A stretch of DNA of 64,000 bases from Brachynemurus nebulosus (Eukaryota; Arthropoda; Insecta; Neuroptera; Myrmeleontidae). The DNA lies in contig JAPWDM010000005.1 in NCBI GenBank assembly GCA_035578155.1, positions 15,591,332-15,655,331 on the forward strand, read 5' to 3'. Made by a program: the position numbers and the translations under genes. Within the stretch, counting starts at the first letter, position 1; each line of letters opens with the position of its first letter. This document shows, piece after piece, positions 12,537 through 24,433 of this stretch. Under the pieces are notes generated by a model. The model was not told the DNA's origin, searched no databases, and worked only from the letters and a program-made list of their open reading frames with translations.

Positions 12537-12600
<64 letters not shown>
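12537..12600. repeat. (AT)n microsatellite
   Basis: About 64 bp of pure AT dinucleotide repeat separates two inverted copies of the same MITE. Confidence 0.97.
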
Positions 12601-12606
<6 letters not shown>

Positions 12607-12740
12607 ATAAAGGAAATAAGTCTTATTCTTTTGAGGGGTGACGCGACTGTTAATTCAGAAAAAGTTCCTGTGGTTTTAGTGTCTACAGGGTGCTATGAGT
12701 CACCGCACAAAAGAACGAGAGTTATTTGTTTTACACCCTG
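12601..12740 (-). mobile_element. 140-bp TA-flanked MITE, copy B (inverted)
   Basis: This is the reverse complement of copy A at high identity, ending ttgttttacaccctg followed by TA (12741-12742). The inner end beside the microsatellite is altered (gtgtgtataaaggaaataag), so its exact first base is uncertain. An abundance of TA target sites in the microsatellite may explain two insertions so close together. Confidence 0.82.
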
Positions 12741-15700
12741 TATACGTCATAGCGTCTTGTGCTCATCTTGCCCCATAGATGGGACAAGACCGGAACAAAT
12801 GCTAAACGTTCATTTTTATTTTTATTTTATTTTATTTTGGAAGACAGATTATTATCAGAGATAACAGAAATGATTTAATCATTAAAGTTAGCTATCTTGC
12901 CAAGTTTTCATAGGTATTATATTGTAAAAACAAAACAAAAATCGACTCAATATCCTTCGTAGATAAGTGTTTAATATCCTGCTGATATATACGAAAACAT
13001 TGAAAACGATTTCGCAAAAAAAAAAAAAAACATTGTATAAAATTTTTTACCGTTGTTTAAAAAATCAACATTTTTTTTTCGCTGTAAGGGATTTTCGCAT
13101 TTTTTACATGAGAAACAATATGAGATATTACGTTGAACAAAGAACAGGAACCTGTTTCCATTAAAAATATTTGTCCTTACAATTGACAACGCAGATATTT
13201 AGTGGGTGGATTTTACCCAAATTGAAACAACGTGTATTTCTTTTTTTTTGGTAAAAGGGTAAAAAATTTCCGAGGGGGAAAGAACAAATTGTAATCAGGA
13301 AAAAAGAAACCACCAAAAATTCCACCTGAATATTTGTTACAAAAAAATAAATACAGTTCTCATTCTCTATAATTCCGCAGAATAAAACGAACGGAATAGC
13401 TTTTTCAAAAAATATTTTGGCCTACAAAAACTACTTTTTTCACAATTTTTGTTTTGTATAAACAGTAGGGTAGATCGGGGCTAGTTGAACATAGGTGTAA
13501 GTTGAGTAATCGAAATATCTCAGAAACTATACATCGCACGCTAATACATTAAGTAGCGGATAGAAGCGTGCAGTAGAGGGGAACGCATTACGCAACTGCC
13601 AGTTGCAACCTGTCGATCGAGCGACACATGCGCACGCTTTATTTATTTTACGTATAAAAAGTAAAAAACTTTTGTTTCTGAATATTTCTTCAATACGACG
13701 CAATTATTAACTATGTTAAGTTAAGTAAGTGTTAAACTTTTATAAATTTAGTATGTTTTTGATATCCGTAAAAAAAGGATTCAGTTCTAATTCAAACAGA
13801 TTTTTCATAACCTCACTTTTGTATCAAATTGTCTGAGTGGGGTAAGTTGAGCAATAGAACTTTCGTTTGCATTATTTGTAACCGTGACAATGATGATGAA
13901 GTTCTTAATATCTACTTAATGATTCTCTTTTAATTTAAATTCTTTTTGATTAATTACTTAAAAGAAAAATAAAATCTGATATTAAGTATAGAAAGACTGA
14001 GTACATTCCAAATATTAAATTTAAGATTATAGTTTAAATTTTCTGTATTCAATATTCAAAGAAAAATACTTTTTGTTTTACTATTATGTCACTAAAGCAT
14101 TATAAATGAAAGATTGATTGTCAAATAATCATTTTATTTTATGTCTGATAAACATCTAAGGCATGGTTTGGCTACATTTTCTAATTGCTCAATTAACCCC
14201 TTACCCCTTGCTCCCCAACAATATATTCTAATACTAAAGATAGTGAAGTAACAAAATGATGAATTAAACGGTGACATCCCCGTCCTCTAACACAGTGTAA
14301 TGAATACTGCTTGCTGCTTGTAACACAGTCTAATGGATCAAGGTGTTTGGTCCAACCCGTCCGACCAAGTTGGTCGTCCAAACCTATGGCTGGCTATGTG
14401 ACTTGCTATGAGTGAGGTACATTTCAACAGCGTTCACAACAAACACAACCTTCTTTCTATTTTTTTCTTTCTACTATTAGCAGATAGCATTTCAAATATT
14501 ATAATACAGCATGGTAATTTTTGTAAGAAAAACAATTAAAAAATATTTTTTTTCGGCAATGGAACTTTTTACTTTGCTGTTTTACAAATTTTACGGAGCC
14601 AATATTACGGAAACAATATTCAATCCTTTAAATTTTCTACGATTAATTATAATTTTTATATTTTTACCGTACAAAATTGAATATGTTCGCCTTTTACACG
14701 TTGATTGTAGTGCTGAGTACAGTAATTTTTATATGAATTTTCTCTCCGTGTAGAACAATACAAAAAGTGATGATTGTTTACGCGAATCATGCTACAAGTT
14801 TGATGGGTTTTTCAATAAATAGTTTTTCGCTCATCTGATATAGACAAATCAAAATTTTTTGATTCTTAGCTCTTATAAAATGAATATTATAATAGGTGGT
14901 AGTGAGGGACTAAGGTACGACGGTAAAATTAGGAAAGTGGAACTATTGAGAACGGGACTATGAAGAATGTGTTGTGTACAATTGAGTTACGTTGAATATT
15001 AAAAAAAAATACTCAATTTTTCTGCAATATTTTTCTGTAATTGCCCTGAAGCAACTTGTTTGAAAATTTTTCCAGTAGTTTAAACTTTTATGAATGACCA
15101 TACTTAATTCTCTTTGTACCGTTAATAATTTGAAAACCTTTAAAAAGAAAAAAGGATAGAACACTTCCCCCTAGTGACTTTCTATATATTCTTAATCCTA
15201 TTATACATATTTCCAGCATTTAAATTTCATAAGAAAATTTCAAATTTCCTTTTCATAAGCATTTTTTATAAGCGTACAATCAAGAAAAGTCAAAAGAAAA
15301 TGTTGAGAAAGCAATCAAGAAATTCAGAACAGAAAATTCATTGTTATTTCATGTCATTCATCACTAACTTGGGCACCCGTCCGTTTATCTGTCTGTCGGT
15401 CTGTTTGTTGTTACGCCTATTTCGTTTTAGGACACCATCTTGTTTGAACGAATTGAATCTCCCTTTGATTTGGGGATTAAACCTAACGAAGAAGATTGCT
15501 TCTTGTCAAAAGATAAATCCATTTACTTTTTAACCAATATTTTTAGTCGTTTGCGTACAAAAAGATATTTGTTAGTTACCATCGGTGTCGGAAATTCTTC
15601 TATTTCCACTTTGAAGGTATATTTTTTTCCTATTTTCACTTAAACTATAAATATTTGACATTATTTGATACGCTATTGGGGTTAAAACTGAATATAACGA

Positions 15701-15768
15701 GGTTATCGAATTAACACTTTTGTTTAGAATGTCTGCATATGCCTATGTACGAGTCGTTATAAATTTAA
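12741..15768. other. Non-coding stretch with possible transposon remnants
   Basis: At 13466 a sequence starting cagtagggtagatcggggct, with a ggggtaagttgagcaat motif at about 13840 and its inverted counterpart near 14190, suggests an old element of about 750 bp, but no matching right terminus is preserved. Near 15370-15430 a gtctgtcggtctg stretch resembles another degraded repeat. No host exon is recognised. Confidence 0.45.
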
Positions 15769-16514
15769 CCCTAGAATCATACGTTGGCCTACGAGTCAAG
15801 TTAACCATACATCGGCGTCGTTTCGACGAATGGACTTTTTACGGGGAGTTTTAGAGTTTATTTGCAAAAAACATTTTTTTTATATAACAATACTACAAAA
15901 GCGAACAAAATATTCAAAAAAATTGGATTTGGAAAAATTTCTTAATATAAATATTTATTAATTTTTTTAATCTTTTTATCAATCTTTATAGTGAAAATAT
16001 TTTTTTAATATTTTCACTATAAAAATTAAAAAATAGATAAATACATCAGTTGTATCATAAAACATGTCAATAATCAATTTATGAACTATTATGAGTCAGT
16101 GGACATGTGTGACTTTACAGAATGTGAAATTTCTCAGTCATAAATATTCAAGTCAACTCTATAAGTCACGCAGCTGTAATCATCTTTCACATTATCATAA
16201 TTATTGAATAAATTAATTATAACATCTATATCTTTAATAAATTTTAGAAAAATTAGGAAAACTTTTATATGTGGAGTACAAATCTTTAAAAAAAAAATAT
16301 AGGTTAATCATACATCGTCGTCCTTTTGACACACACTATTTCAGTATAAAGAAAACGACAATAGCTATAAACAAAATTTATACGTCTTATGTGTTATAAT
16401 AACAAATAAATTAGATAACAGAAGTTTCACAGCAAGCAGGTACCGACAAGTTTTAGTATTGGAGCAGGTAGAGAAGTTCGTTCGTCGTTTTGACGAGTAC
16501 GTATGATTCTAGAG
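15769..16514. mobile_element. piggyBac-like MITE (746 bp) with TTAA target sites
   Basis: TTAA lies at 15765-15768 and 16515-16518. The left end ccctagaatcatacg and the reverse complement of the right end (ctctagaatcatacg) differ at one base. CCCTAGA after TTAA is the classic piggyBac start. Subterminal palindromes cgtcgtttcgacg (left), cgtcgttttgacg (right) and an internal related copy near 16305 are likely transposase-binding repeats. A perfect short hairpin is centred near 16005. No transposase frame is present. Confidence 0.9.
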
Positions 16515-16518
16515 TTAA

Positions 16519-18436
16519 ACAAAGAATCAGTGTAATTCACACAAATATAAATTGGTTCTTATGACGTTACGTAGTTGGAACAAGCAGACGTGGCAAAGAC
16601 CGTTATTTATTTGTAGGAAAACTATATCTTTTACATCTTTAGTCAATGCTGATTGAACAGTATTTCTGATTTTGCTCTTGAACTATTCTCAGAGCTATAC
16701 GCGTTATAAAATTTTATTTTTTCTATACAAAAACATATATCTCCATATAAGTTAGTCAAGCCTGCTTCACTCCGTTGAGACTATAACTTTATTTTTTGAT
16801 AAATTCGTCGTAAGTTTATTTTTGCATTTCTCCTTTTTTCGCCTGTGTACAACGTTGTTGGTTGATTACATCATAACCGAAGGTGTGTGAGATAAAAAGA
16901 TTTGTTTATATGATATAAATTTTTTTTTCAAATAGTAAAAGTTAGAAGTTTTTTTTTTATGTCAGACGATATTATCGATATAAAGAAGAGATAGGTATTA
17001 CCCACCTACCAACCGTAATACAATATTCGAAATTTTATATCGATAGACTGTTGTGTAATAGTTTCCAAGGTGAATGGTTCGAGTGGCTGTAATCTTCGGT
17101 TGTGGCTTACAGAGTGATGTAAAATATATATAACCAGCCCATTTGTTGTGGTGGCTCCGAAACAAATACGTCCATAAATTTTTGTTTAAACAATTCAAAA
17201 TTGACATAGTGTCGTATGGGCCGTATACTCTGGAAATGGATATACATCAATCGATTTGCCATGGAACAGTGCCTCACATATTCATTTCCGATCAAATATA
17301 AAATATTTTGAAATAAAATATCCTATATCCACTTTTTTTTTGATACTGCGATACGAAAATGAGCTGATCAGATGGAGAGATCAAAATATATTTTGAATGG
17401 AAACTCAGAAAAAAAAGGATAACGATTTTCATTTCCCAGCCCCGAAGCTTTGCGTCTGTCAAATCATTTAAGAAAACTTTCAAGGTCATGGAAAATTGAC
17501 ATAATGCGACATTGTTATCGTAATGAATAAAACACCTAAAACAGATAATTGTACTAATTTGCGATGATCTCTGTCACACAGCTGGTTTGACAATCGCTAC
17601 ATTTTTATCTTCATAAAAAACACATAAAAAAAAGTTTGTATAATAAATATATATATATCTATACAAAGACGTGTGGAAAAATGGGAAAAATATACAAAAT
17701 AAAAAAAATTACAAAAATAAATGTGATTATCCTTGTCATTGTAACAGGTCTACGGGAACTACGTGATGGTTTATTCTGACGTTCTGACAGAGTAAATGTC
17801 ACAATTGTCACTTCACTAACATTGTAATTTATCTACCGCATATATTATGTATGTATGAACCGTACGGTATCAAAAATGAATAACCCTTTACGCGAGTTTG
17901 AAATATTACAAGTTCAGTGAATTGCTTTATACCAGAACAGTGGTATATAAATCTTGAATATTTTTTATGTGGACTGTAGCTCCAGTTGAGGGAAACAGCG
18001 CAAGGAATTATATATAATGTTATCACAAACTATAGTGGTAGCTATTACATTCCTTTTTTTTTATTTAACCGACTTATAACAATAGCTAAGCTTTGATATA
18101 ACACTATCTTTTTGACTTAATTAATCAGACGTTTCAAGTTTCGACATTCTGTTACAAAAAGAAAAAAATGTCACTTTTAAACCATAATTATAACTGAAAA
18201 GATTAATTTAGTTTTACACAACTCTTTTTTGAAAAGAAAAAGAAAATCTACATTTTCCAACCATTTATTAAAACTTGAAATAATAATATATCTAAAAATT
18301 TTAAGAAATATAATACTCTTGCAAGATTATAGCAAGCGGAGTATATCAAGTTTGGAAACGACGGATTTTGAAGAAATAATTAATGGATATTTTAGAGTAG
18401 ATTCTTCTGAGAACTATAAGTAACAATAATTTAGAC
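16519..18436. other. Non-coding stretch, one low-AT pocket
   Basis: No recognisable gene. At about 16990-17295 the composition is less AT-rich and two overlapping minus-strand frames of 60-70 codons stay open, but neither resembles a known family and no splice signals settle a reading frame. Confidence 0.45.
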
Positions 18437-19313
18437 CAGTGGTTCCCAAACTCTTTTGGCCCACGGACCCCTTTCCATAGTCAAAACTTGCTCACGGACC
18501 CCTTTTCATAGTCAAAACTTGCTCACGGACCCTGGGTGACTGGTGGCGTAAAAATAAAATATAAATAAAACATCTTGTTGAAGAAGCATTTACTGAAATT
18601 GTAACTTTTCTTCAAAATAAAAAAAAGTGACTTGGATAAACTCGATGGGATGTTATGAGTGTATTTGTGTCCGGCTCAATGTTTGTGAGTAGCAACCGCA
18701 AATCCCCACGAGTACTAATTTCTGGTCGGTTTTTTTGTGTAATGAGGCTAATAACGGCACTGAATCTACGTTTTACCAAATAGAAAGACGGCATAGTAAT
18801 CAACAGCTTCTGTACAATAACCCATAATGATACAAGATACAAATATACAAGATGAAAATACGTATTTTGTATCTTGTATTTGTATTTCAAATATTTGTAT
18901 CTTAAATAAGCCTCATCTCTGATCATTAATAATACGTATATTCTTTAAAAACACATCTGTGTTAGAAAAACTTACAATCCCTTCTTCGGTTTTTAATAAA
19001 AAAAGAAATCTTTAATGAATGTTAAGGGCTTACTGTATTGATAACAAATGATGTATAATTTTTTTAATCAACTTAAACAAGAGTATACCTTTTCTTTTAT
19101 ACTTAGGACTTAAAAATCGCTAATAATTTGTTCATTGTTATTTAAGTTCCATATTAATAAAAATTTGTCATAATGTTTTTATTTCATATTAAACCTTGCG
19201 CGGACCCCCTGACGTTGTTCAGGGACCCCCAAATCAATTTTAATTTTCCACGGACCCCCTGAATGATCCCGGGGACCCCTGGGGGTCCGTAGGAACCACT
19301 TTGGGAACCACAA
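18437..19313. mobile_element. hAT transposon remnant (about 877 bp)
   Basis: The left end cagtggttcccaaact and the right end (reverse complement gtggttcccaaagtgg) are typical hAT inverted termini. Subterminal cacggacccc repeats occur on both sides, including a 31-33-bp direct duplication at about 18462-18527. The last two bases of the right terminus are changed and no 8-bp duplication is visible, so the copy is old. It still contains a decayed piece of transposase on the minus strand (see the pseudogene entry). Confidence 0.88.
18612..18926 (-). pseudogene. C-terminal fragment of hAT (ZBED5-like) transposase
   Basis: Roughly the last 50 residues of this 104-residue minus-strand frame read like the C-terminal dimerisation region of hAT transposases related to vertebrate ZBED5: a phrase ending in KRRFSAVISLITQKNRPEIS, then GDLRLLLTNIEPD and a final YPSH motif. 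The N-terminal half is encoded by an imperfect inverted repeat of tacaagata-type sequence (about 18828-18905) and does not belong to the family. The DDE catalytic region and BED finger are absent. It lies inside the hAT termini in the orientation expected for the transposase gene, which supports a deletion derivative of an autonomous element. Confidence 0.75.
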
Positions 19314-19380
19314 CTTGTAGCGGAGTGGGTTTTCGTTGTCGGATTGTGTTAGGTCTCAGGTTCAATTCCATGGGTCTAAT
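19314..19380 (+). repeat. tRNA-like sequence with B-box
   Basis: An A-box-like tagcggagtggg and a B-box-like aggttcaattcc lie about 40 bp apart, then a run of T. Stems are not well preserved. It may be a degraded tRNA-derived SINE head directly abutting the hAT element. Confidence 0.35.
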
Positions 19381-19910
19381 ATAATATTTTTTTTTTTTAA
19401 ATTTTTTTCTTCCTTTTGTAATTTTTTTTAAACTGGTCCCATTTATCGATAAGACAATATTTTTTTAATAATTCTGTGTACTGTCTTAGTAAAATTAATA
19501 TAAATGACGAAAAAAATGTTTATGTTCTTGCTGCTATTTGACTATTGTCATGTTGCTCACCGTGAGTGTTTTCGAAAAAAATTCGTTTGCGTTTAACTGC
19601 ACTCGCGCCACCACTTTGTTTTTTTAAATTGGAAAAAAAGATTTTTCCGTATCTCAGATCATGTATAATATACTCTAAAAAAAATTCGCAAAGATTAGAT
19701 TATTCGTGACGGAGAAAAGAACTTTGCAATAAATCATTTTTCCTTAGCATGTAACGCCTTAAAAAAGAAACGAGCTAGCACCCGACCACCTAGAAACTCA
19801 CCAGTGAGCTTCCTAGAAACTCAAACTATTATCAATGTATAATGATCTATTGAAGATGTAAATAATTTCCAAATTTTGCTAACTCCATAGGGACTTCTGT
19901 AATATTTTAT
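19381..19910. other. AT-rich non-coding stretch
   Basis: No gene or complete element is recognised. A duplicated phrase cctagaaactca occurs at about 19789 and 19811, next to the Helitron-like repeat. Confidence 0.5.
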
Positions 19911-20370
19911 ACTAGCCGTACCCGTGACGTTGTTCACGCGAAACGTTGAGTAGGTAGTTTCTTTTTCCAATTTGTAGTTTCTTGCAACACAAAATGCATT
20001 AAATTGTCTCGAAATTGACAATTGTGTATTTATAGTATTTTTCGGTACACAATTAGCAACATTTTTTTTGATTTAAAATTCAGAAAAATTTCCAAACTAC
20101 AAAATTTATTTACAATTTTTGTTAGTAGTTATGAAATTTTTTATGAAATATGTAAATTGGCGTAATGTGTGTAGATGCTCAAAATAGTTTTTCCATTTTC
20201 CCGTGGGAATGAGACATTTTCCCGGAATAAAAAGTATCTTAGATGTTGACCCAGGTAATAAGTAATCATCACACCAAATTTCATTAAAATCCGTCCAGTA
20301 GTTTTTACGTGATGCGTGAACAGACAAACAGACAGATAGAGACAGATTTACAGTTTTATTAAATGTATAG
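19911..20370 (-). mobile_element. Helitron-like (Lep1/HINE-type) non-autonomous repeat
   Basis: Read on the minus strand it starts tctatacatttaataaaact, then has a ctgtctgtttgtctg tract, then the phrase ctggacggattttaatgaaa followed by tttggtgtgatg. The plus-strand other end is actagccgtacccgtgacgt. This architecture (TC + ATA-rich start, TCTG/TTTG repeats, gga-ttt-gaaattt phrase) is a widespread insect repeat usually assigned to non-autonomous Helitrons. The assignment is by resemblance; I did not find a diagnostic CTRR end with hairpin. Confidence 0.5.
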
Positions 20371-21034
20371 ATTTTGAGCTAAAATTAATTATATTACACA
20401 AACAGATTTAATTTAAATACTGTATACATAATAATATATTTGAACACATAAATACATAAATATTAATATATTACTTAAGTTAATTAATCTAAAAGGTTTG
20501 TTTACGGTTCACGATGAAATATTTTCCTCATATTATCACGAGAAAATGCAAATTTTCAAGCATTACAAACAGTAAGTAGTAATTCAAAGTAACTGTTGTA
20601 TAATTATATTTAGTAGTTTCAATTCCAGCCAACTTTAAATAAATAAGTATACTCAAATGTTTGTTTACGTGAGTGCTCAACACCGCGAGTGCACATTTTG
20701 AGAATTATTACCATTGTGAAAACTGTGTACAATTCAACGAATGATGTATGTACATAATATATGCTTTTGAGTTTCCACATTTAATTAATTTATTTTACCG
20801 CTGTTTGGGGTTGATAAGTAGATTTGTTTCATTAAATGCATCCACCTGCATGTATGTAATAGTAAAGTTTGAGGACCGAGGCTACATGTTCGGATATACT
20901 GAATCTATTTATGCGAGTTTTTCTCGAAAATGTATCGTGCAAATTTCAAAAATATGAGAATTAACTAAAATAAATTATTATAAACTTCCATCGAGTACAA
21001 GTAAGTATAAAATTTATTTGCTTGAATGTGTACC
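20371..21034. other. AT-rich non-coding stretch
   Basis: Nothing beyond short uninformative frames is visible. Confidence 0.5.
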
Positions 21035-21038
21035 TTAA

Positions 21039-21833
21039 GGGGAGGTTTACTTGAGAGTCGTTAAAAAAAATCGATTTTTTTTTTTTTTTTGTAGAAATTG
21101 GTAGCTAATTATGTGTAGAATATGTTCCCAAAGTGATTTTACTGAAAATAATTTAAAAACAAGATTCTTGCACATTAACCCAATACAGCTTTCTATAAAA
21201 AAAAAATTCAAAAAACGTAGTTCACGCAATAATGAGTAGGTATTAAATATAGAATTTTGAAAATACGTTTCTTTATATATATTTTATAATATCTCGGAAC
21301 TACATTTTTGGAACTGGTGGACACGATAACTCAAAAACTATTCGATGGATCCTTTCTTTTAATTTTTTATTTTAAAAATAATTCAATTCTTCGGCACCTC
21401 TACCTAAGTTCGATACACTTTCAATATTTTTTTTATTTTTAAATTTACTTTAAAAAGCGAAAAATAAGACAAAAATCGTAATCAAAAATTCAAACATCCG
21501 CCATTTTTTTTTCGTTCAGCAATTTATTGATATTATAGGTAGAGGTGCCGGTACTCTTTATATAATTTATAAATCTTTTTTGTTTTTGGATTTCGGTGGT
21601 TTATTAACGGCGCTAGGATATCCACCAACAAGGCATTGGATTTTCGGATCGTCACACTGCACTATCTATAAAATGGACACTTTTTTATATTTTTCCTTGA
21701 AATTTTTTTTTTTGTGTAGTTTAATACTTAATAAATATGTGCACAAAATTTGAAATTGATATTTAATTCTTTTCTTGAGAAAAAAATTCTAGAAAAATAC
21801 ATAATTTTTAAGGAATCTCCAGTAAACCTCCCC
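21039..21833 (+). mobile_element. TTAA-flanked element, copy 1 of 3 (795 bp)
   Basis: TTAA at 21035-21038 and 21834-21837 flanks inverted ends ggggaggtttacttgagagt and, inverted, ggggaggtttactggagatt. Nearly full-length homologues lie at 48202-49101 (minus) and 56271-57060 (plus). Short frames inside differ in each copy, so it is non-coding. TTAA duplication occurs in piggyBac and in Kolobok/T2 elements; the G-rich start resembles the latter more than the CCC start of piggyBac. Confidence 0.9.
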
Positions 21834-22094
21834 TTAAATTACTGTTAAGGTTTCATTGCGGACTTTGCATGATATCTACCATATGTAATGTTTAAAATAA
21901 TTTTAATTATGTAATATATTTAAGGCGTCAAAAAGCAGATAGGTACTGTAAGTAGAAACTGAAATACGTATCAGGACAAAATCGTGATTAAGATCGGTAT
22001 CAAACACAGACCAGAACATATCACTACATTCGATATACTGACTGTATTAATGAATAAGTGAAGCACCCACATACGCTCAAAAAATTTTGTATTA

Positions 22095-22248
22095 TAGCCC
22101 GTTTACACATTGACTAGTGCAAGTGCGAGTGCTTACTACAAACACGCCTAAAATTACGTTTCAATATATCAAAACAGTACTTAAATGTAATTCCATGCCG
22201 TTTGTAGCAGGTACTCGCGCTTGCACTAATCAGTGTGTAAATGGGGTA
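22095..22248. mobile_element. 154-bp palindromic MITE
   Basis: Ends starting tagcccgtttacaca and, inverted, taccccatttacaca continue as inverted repeats for about 53 bp, leaving a loop of some 50 bp. TTA lies on both sides (22092-22094, 22249-22251), part of a possible 5-bp attat duplication. The TTA target and compact form fit a PIF/Harbinger-type MITE. Confidence 0.82.
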
Positions 22249-22321
22249 TTATAATCAATGCAATATCCGTAGTAACCTTTTTAAATAATTATTGTATATT
22301 ATTGTCTATTTAATAAATTTC

Positions 22322-22760
22322 TTGACACCAACTGACCGACAACACACAGTCTAAACTGTTGGGTTTAGAAGGACGAAATTTTGCACAGGAGTTCCGTATA
22401 TAACACAAGTGAGCACTAAGAAAGGACTTTTGAAAATTCATCCTCTAAGTGGGTTAAATAGGGGATGAAAATCTTTAACACTGACTGACAGACAACGTAC
22501 AATCTAAACCGTTGGGTTTATAAGGATGAAATTTGGTACCGGAGTTCCCTATATAACGTAGGTGAGCAAAGATTTTTGAAAATTCATTCCCTAAATAGGT
22601 TAAATGCGAGATGAAAATTTTTACGAATTAATTAGAGATATGAAAATTAAGGTTTAATATTTATAAATAAAAGTATGTTGTGTAATGTAAACGTTTTTGG
22701 AAATTTATTCCCTAAGGGGTTAAAACAGGAAATGAAAGTTTGTATGCTGGGAAGTTGGTT
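22322..22760. repeat. 153-bp tandem repeat, 2.5 units
   Basis: Units begin at about 22322 and 22476, each with the phrases gacaacacacagtctaaac/gacaacgtacaatctaaac, gttgggtttagaaggacgaa and a closing ttgaaaattcatcc plus a gaaaat tail. A partial third unit follows at about 22685. The phrase structure resembles bodies of Helitron-like repeats but no element ends are seen. Confidence 0.8.
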
Positions 22761-24126
22761 ATTTTTGAAGTACGAAATGTGAAAATTGGTATCTAGGCTT
22801 TTGAAAAACATTGAAAGTGAGCACTTAACAAAAAGATGTTGCCGTTGGGAAATCTCAACAGATATACGGCTGGTATTGATAATAAAATTTAACCTTGTTG
22901 GGGAAAAACTGCAAAATTTTGAAAGAAAAAAAGTGGCATTGGTTTTATTTTCAAAATACGGATAGATACGAATTACGTTATAGACAACACATTATGTTTC
23001 TCATATCTCACCCGTCTCACCCAATTACCTTCTTTAAATTGAAGTTTGTAGGATTTCGTAGCTCTATGTGATCTTTATAGATTCGGTCACGTCAGCCATC
23101 ACGTTAAATGTTGTACCTGCACTTGACTACTTTTTAATTGTTAGTGTTGAATCTTACGTAATTTAATAGATAAGTGCCGTCTTTTAAAAACTAGTATTAT
23201 GTATAGCTTTTAGCTCATATAGAGAGTAGGTCTAACTTAATTTTGATATTAAACAAAAACAATAAATATTTTATCCCGAAAATTGTGAAGAATTTTACTT
23301 ATTGAGCTACGGAATCCTCACTTAATGTGTGCCCAACCAGCATTTGACGAAGTTTTTTAATAATTAATACTAGCAAATCTATTCTTTGAAATAGTGAAAA
23401 TTAATTTCGAATATGAACACTTTAGTAATTCCCATTCTAACTCTATAAAACCCTATACTGTCTTAAATTAAATATTAATTCTCATAGGGAAATCACAACT
23501 ACTAGTATAAATTTTAATAAATTTTAAACAAAACCCACTTATCAAAACACAAAATAACAGTATTAACTCATAATTATATATTTGGCGTCGAAATATGATA
23601 AACCACATTTACAACCCTATATATATATATATATATATACGATTTATCTTGAAAACATTAACGACAATTGTCTGCTATGGGATGCCATATAATACACCAT
23701 CGTGTATTATCTTTAAACCATAAATTTGTACGTACATATTTCGACACTGAGTGTTGACTTATCGGCTTACCTCGGAACTTAACATAATATTCATGCTACG
23801 CGTATAAATCTAAGCTATTGACATTATTAATAATTATGCTAAACTAAACCGAATAAACAATGATAAATAAACAAATGAGGATCTTCAATTGTTTGAAATT
23901 GTTCATGACATTGGAAAAGTTAATTGCATAGTATATTGCCAAAGTTTAAGAACACGTGTTGTAAGCATTTAAGTATATTCGCAAGTAAAAGCTGGTTTAG
24001 TTTAATTTATTATTTTAATTTCAAATATGTTTCTCGAATCAGAAAACTGTTTCTCGAATCAGAGAGAGTACTAATACACATAGGTGATTGAATGGGTGTG
24101 CGGCTCGGACGCCTGTCGAACATATA
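22761..24126. other. AT-rich non-coding stretch
   Basis: No gene. A short (TA)n run is at about 23623-23639, and a 22-bp duplication (gtttctcgaatcagaaaact) is at about 24027-24066. Confidence 0.5.
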
Positions 24127-24199
24127 GGATCGTTGGTGTAGTGGTTAGCACGCCTGGCTAGTTACCAGGAGATCCTGGGTTCGATTCCCAGCCGATTCG
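24127..24199 (+). tRNA. tRNA-like gene or tRNA pseudogene (anticodon position AGT)
   Basis: A 73-nt cloverleaf can be drawn. The acceptor is ggatcgt/ccgattc with one G-T pair and one mismatch. The D stem is gtgt/gcac, the anticodon stem cctgg/ccagg and the T stem ctggg/cccag, with loop ttcgatt. The anticodon loop ctagtta has U33 and gives AGT (threonine) by position, but base 37 is T, not a purine, and the D arm resembles valine tRNAs. A T6 run follows at 24205-24210. Probably a pseudogene or SINE-type head; a functional tRNA cannot be excluded. Confidence 0.55.
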
Positions 24200-24204
24200 G
24201 ATAA

Positions 24205-24210
24205 TTTTTT
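24205..24210 (+). terminator. Pol III-type T6 terminator
   Basis: Six consecutive T lie six bases after the tRNA-like 3' end, where RNA polymerase III would stop. Confidence 0.45.
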
Positions 24211-24433
24211 CAATCACTTTGTGATTTTTAATTTAATTTATTATGTTGAAAATTGTGTATAAGTAGTGTGGTTACTAACACAATCAAATATTATAAATAA
24301 TGATGATTGTAATGACTCACAAGGTGGAGTGAAGATATACTCTTTACCGATTTCGATTGAATTAGATATGAAAGAATACAAAAGATATTTTCATTTATAG
24401 ATAAAAGTTATTTAGTTTGCTGTATTGTGCTTG

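Noticed and set aside
13466..14215. Element starting cagtagggtagatcgggg
   Set aside because: A left terminus and internal repeats are suggestive, but no matching right terminus or target duplication could be found.
16998..17295. Two overlapping minus-strand frames of 62-69 codons
   Set aside because: The composition is somewhat protein-like but no family, splice site or conservation can be seen; kept only as a note.
24127..24199. Functional tRNA-Thr(AGT)
   Set aside because: Acceptor mismatch, T at position 37 and valine-like D arm make function doubtful; listed as tRNA-like only.
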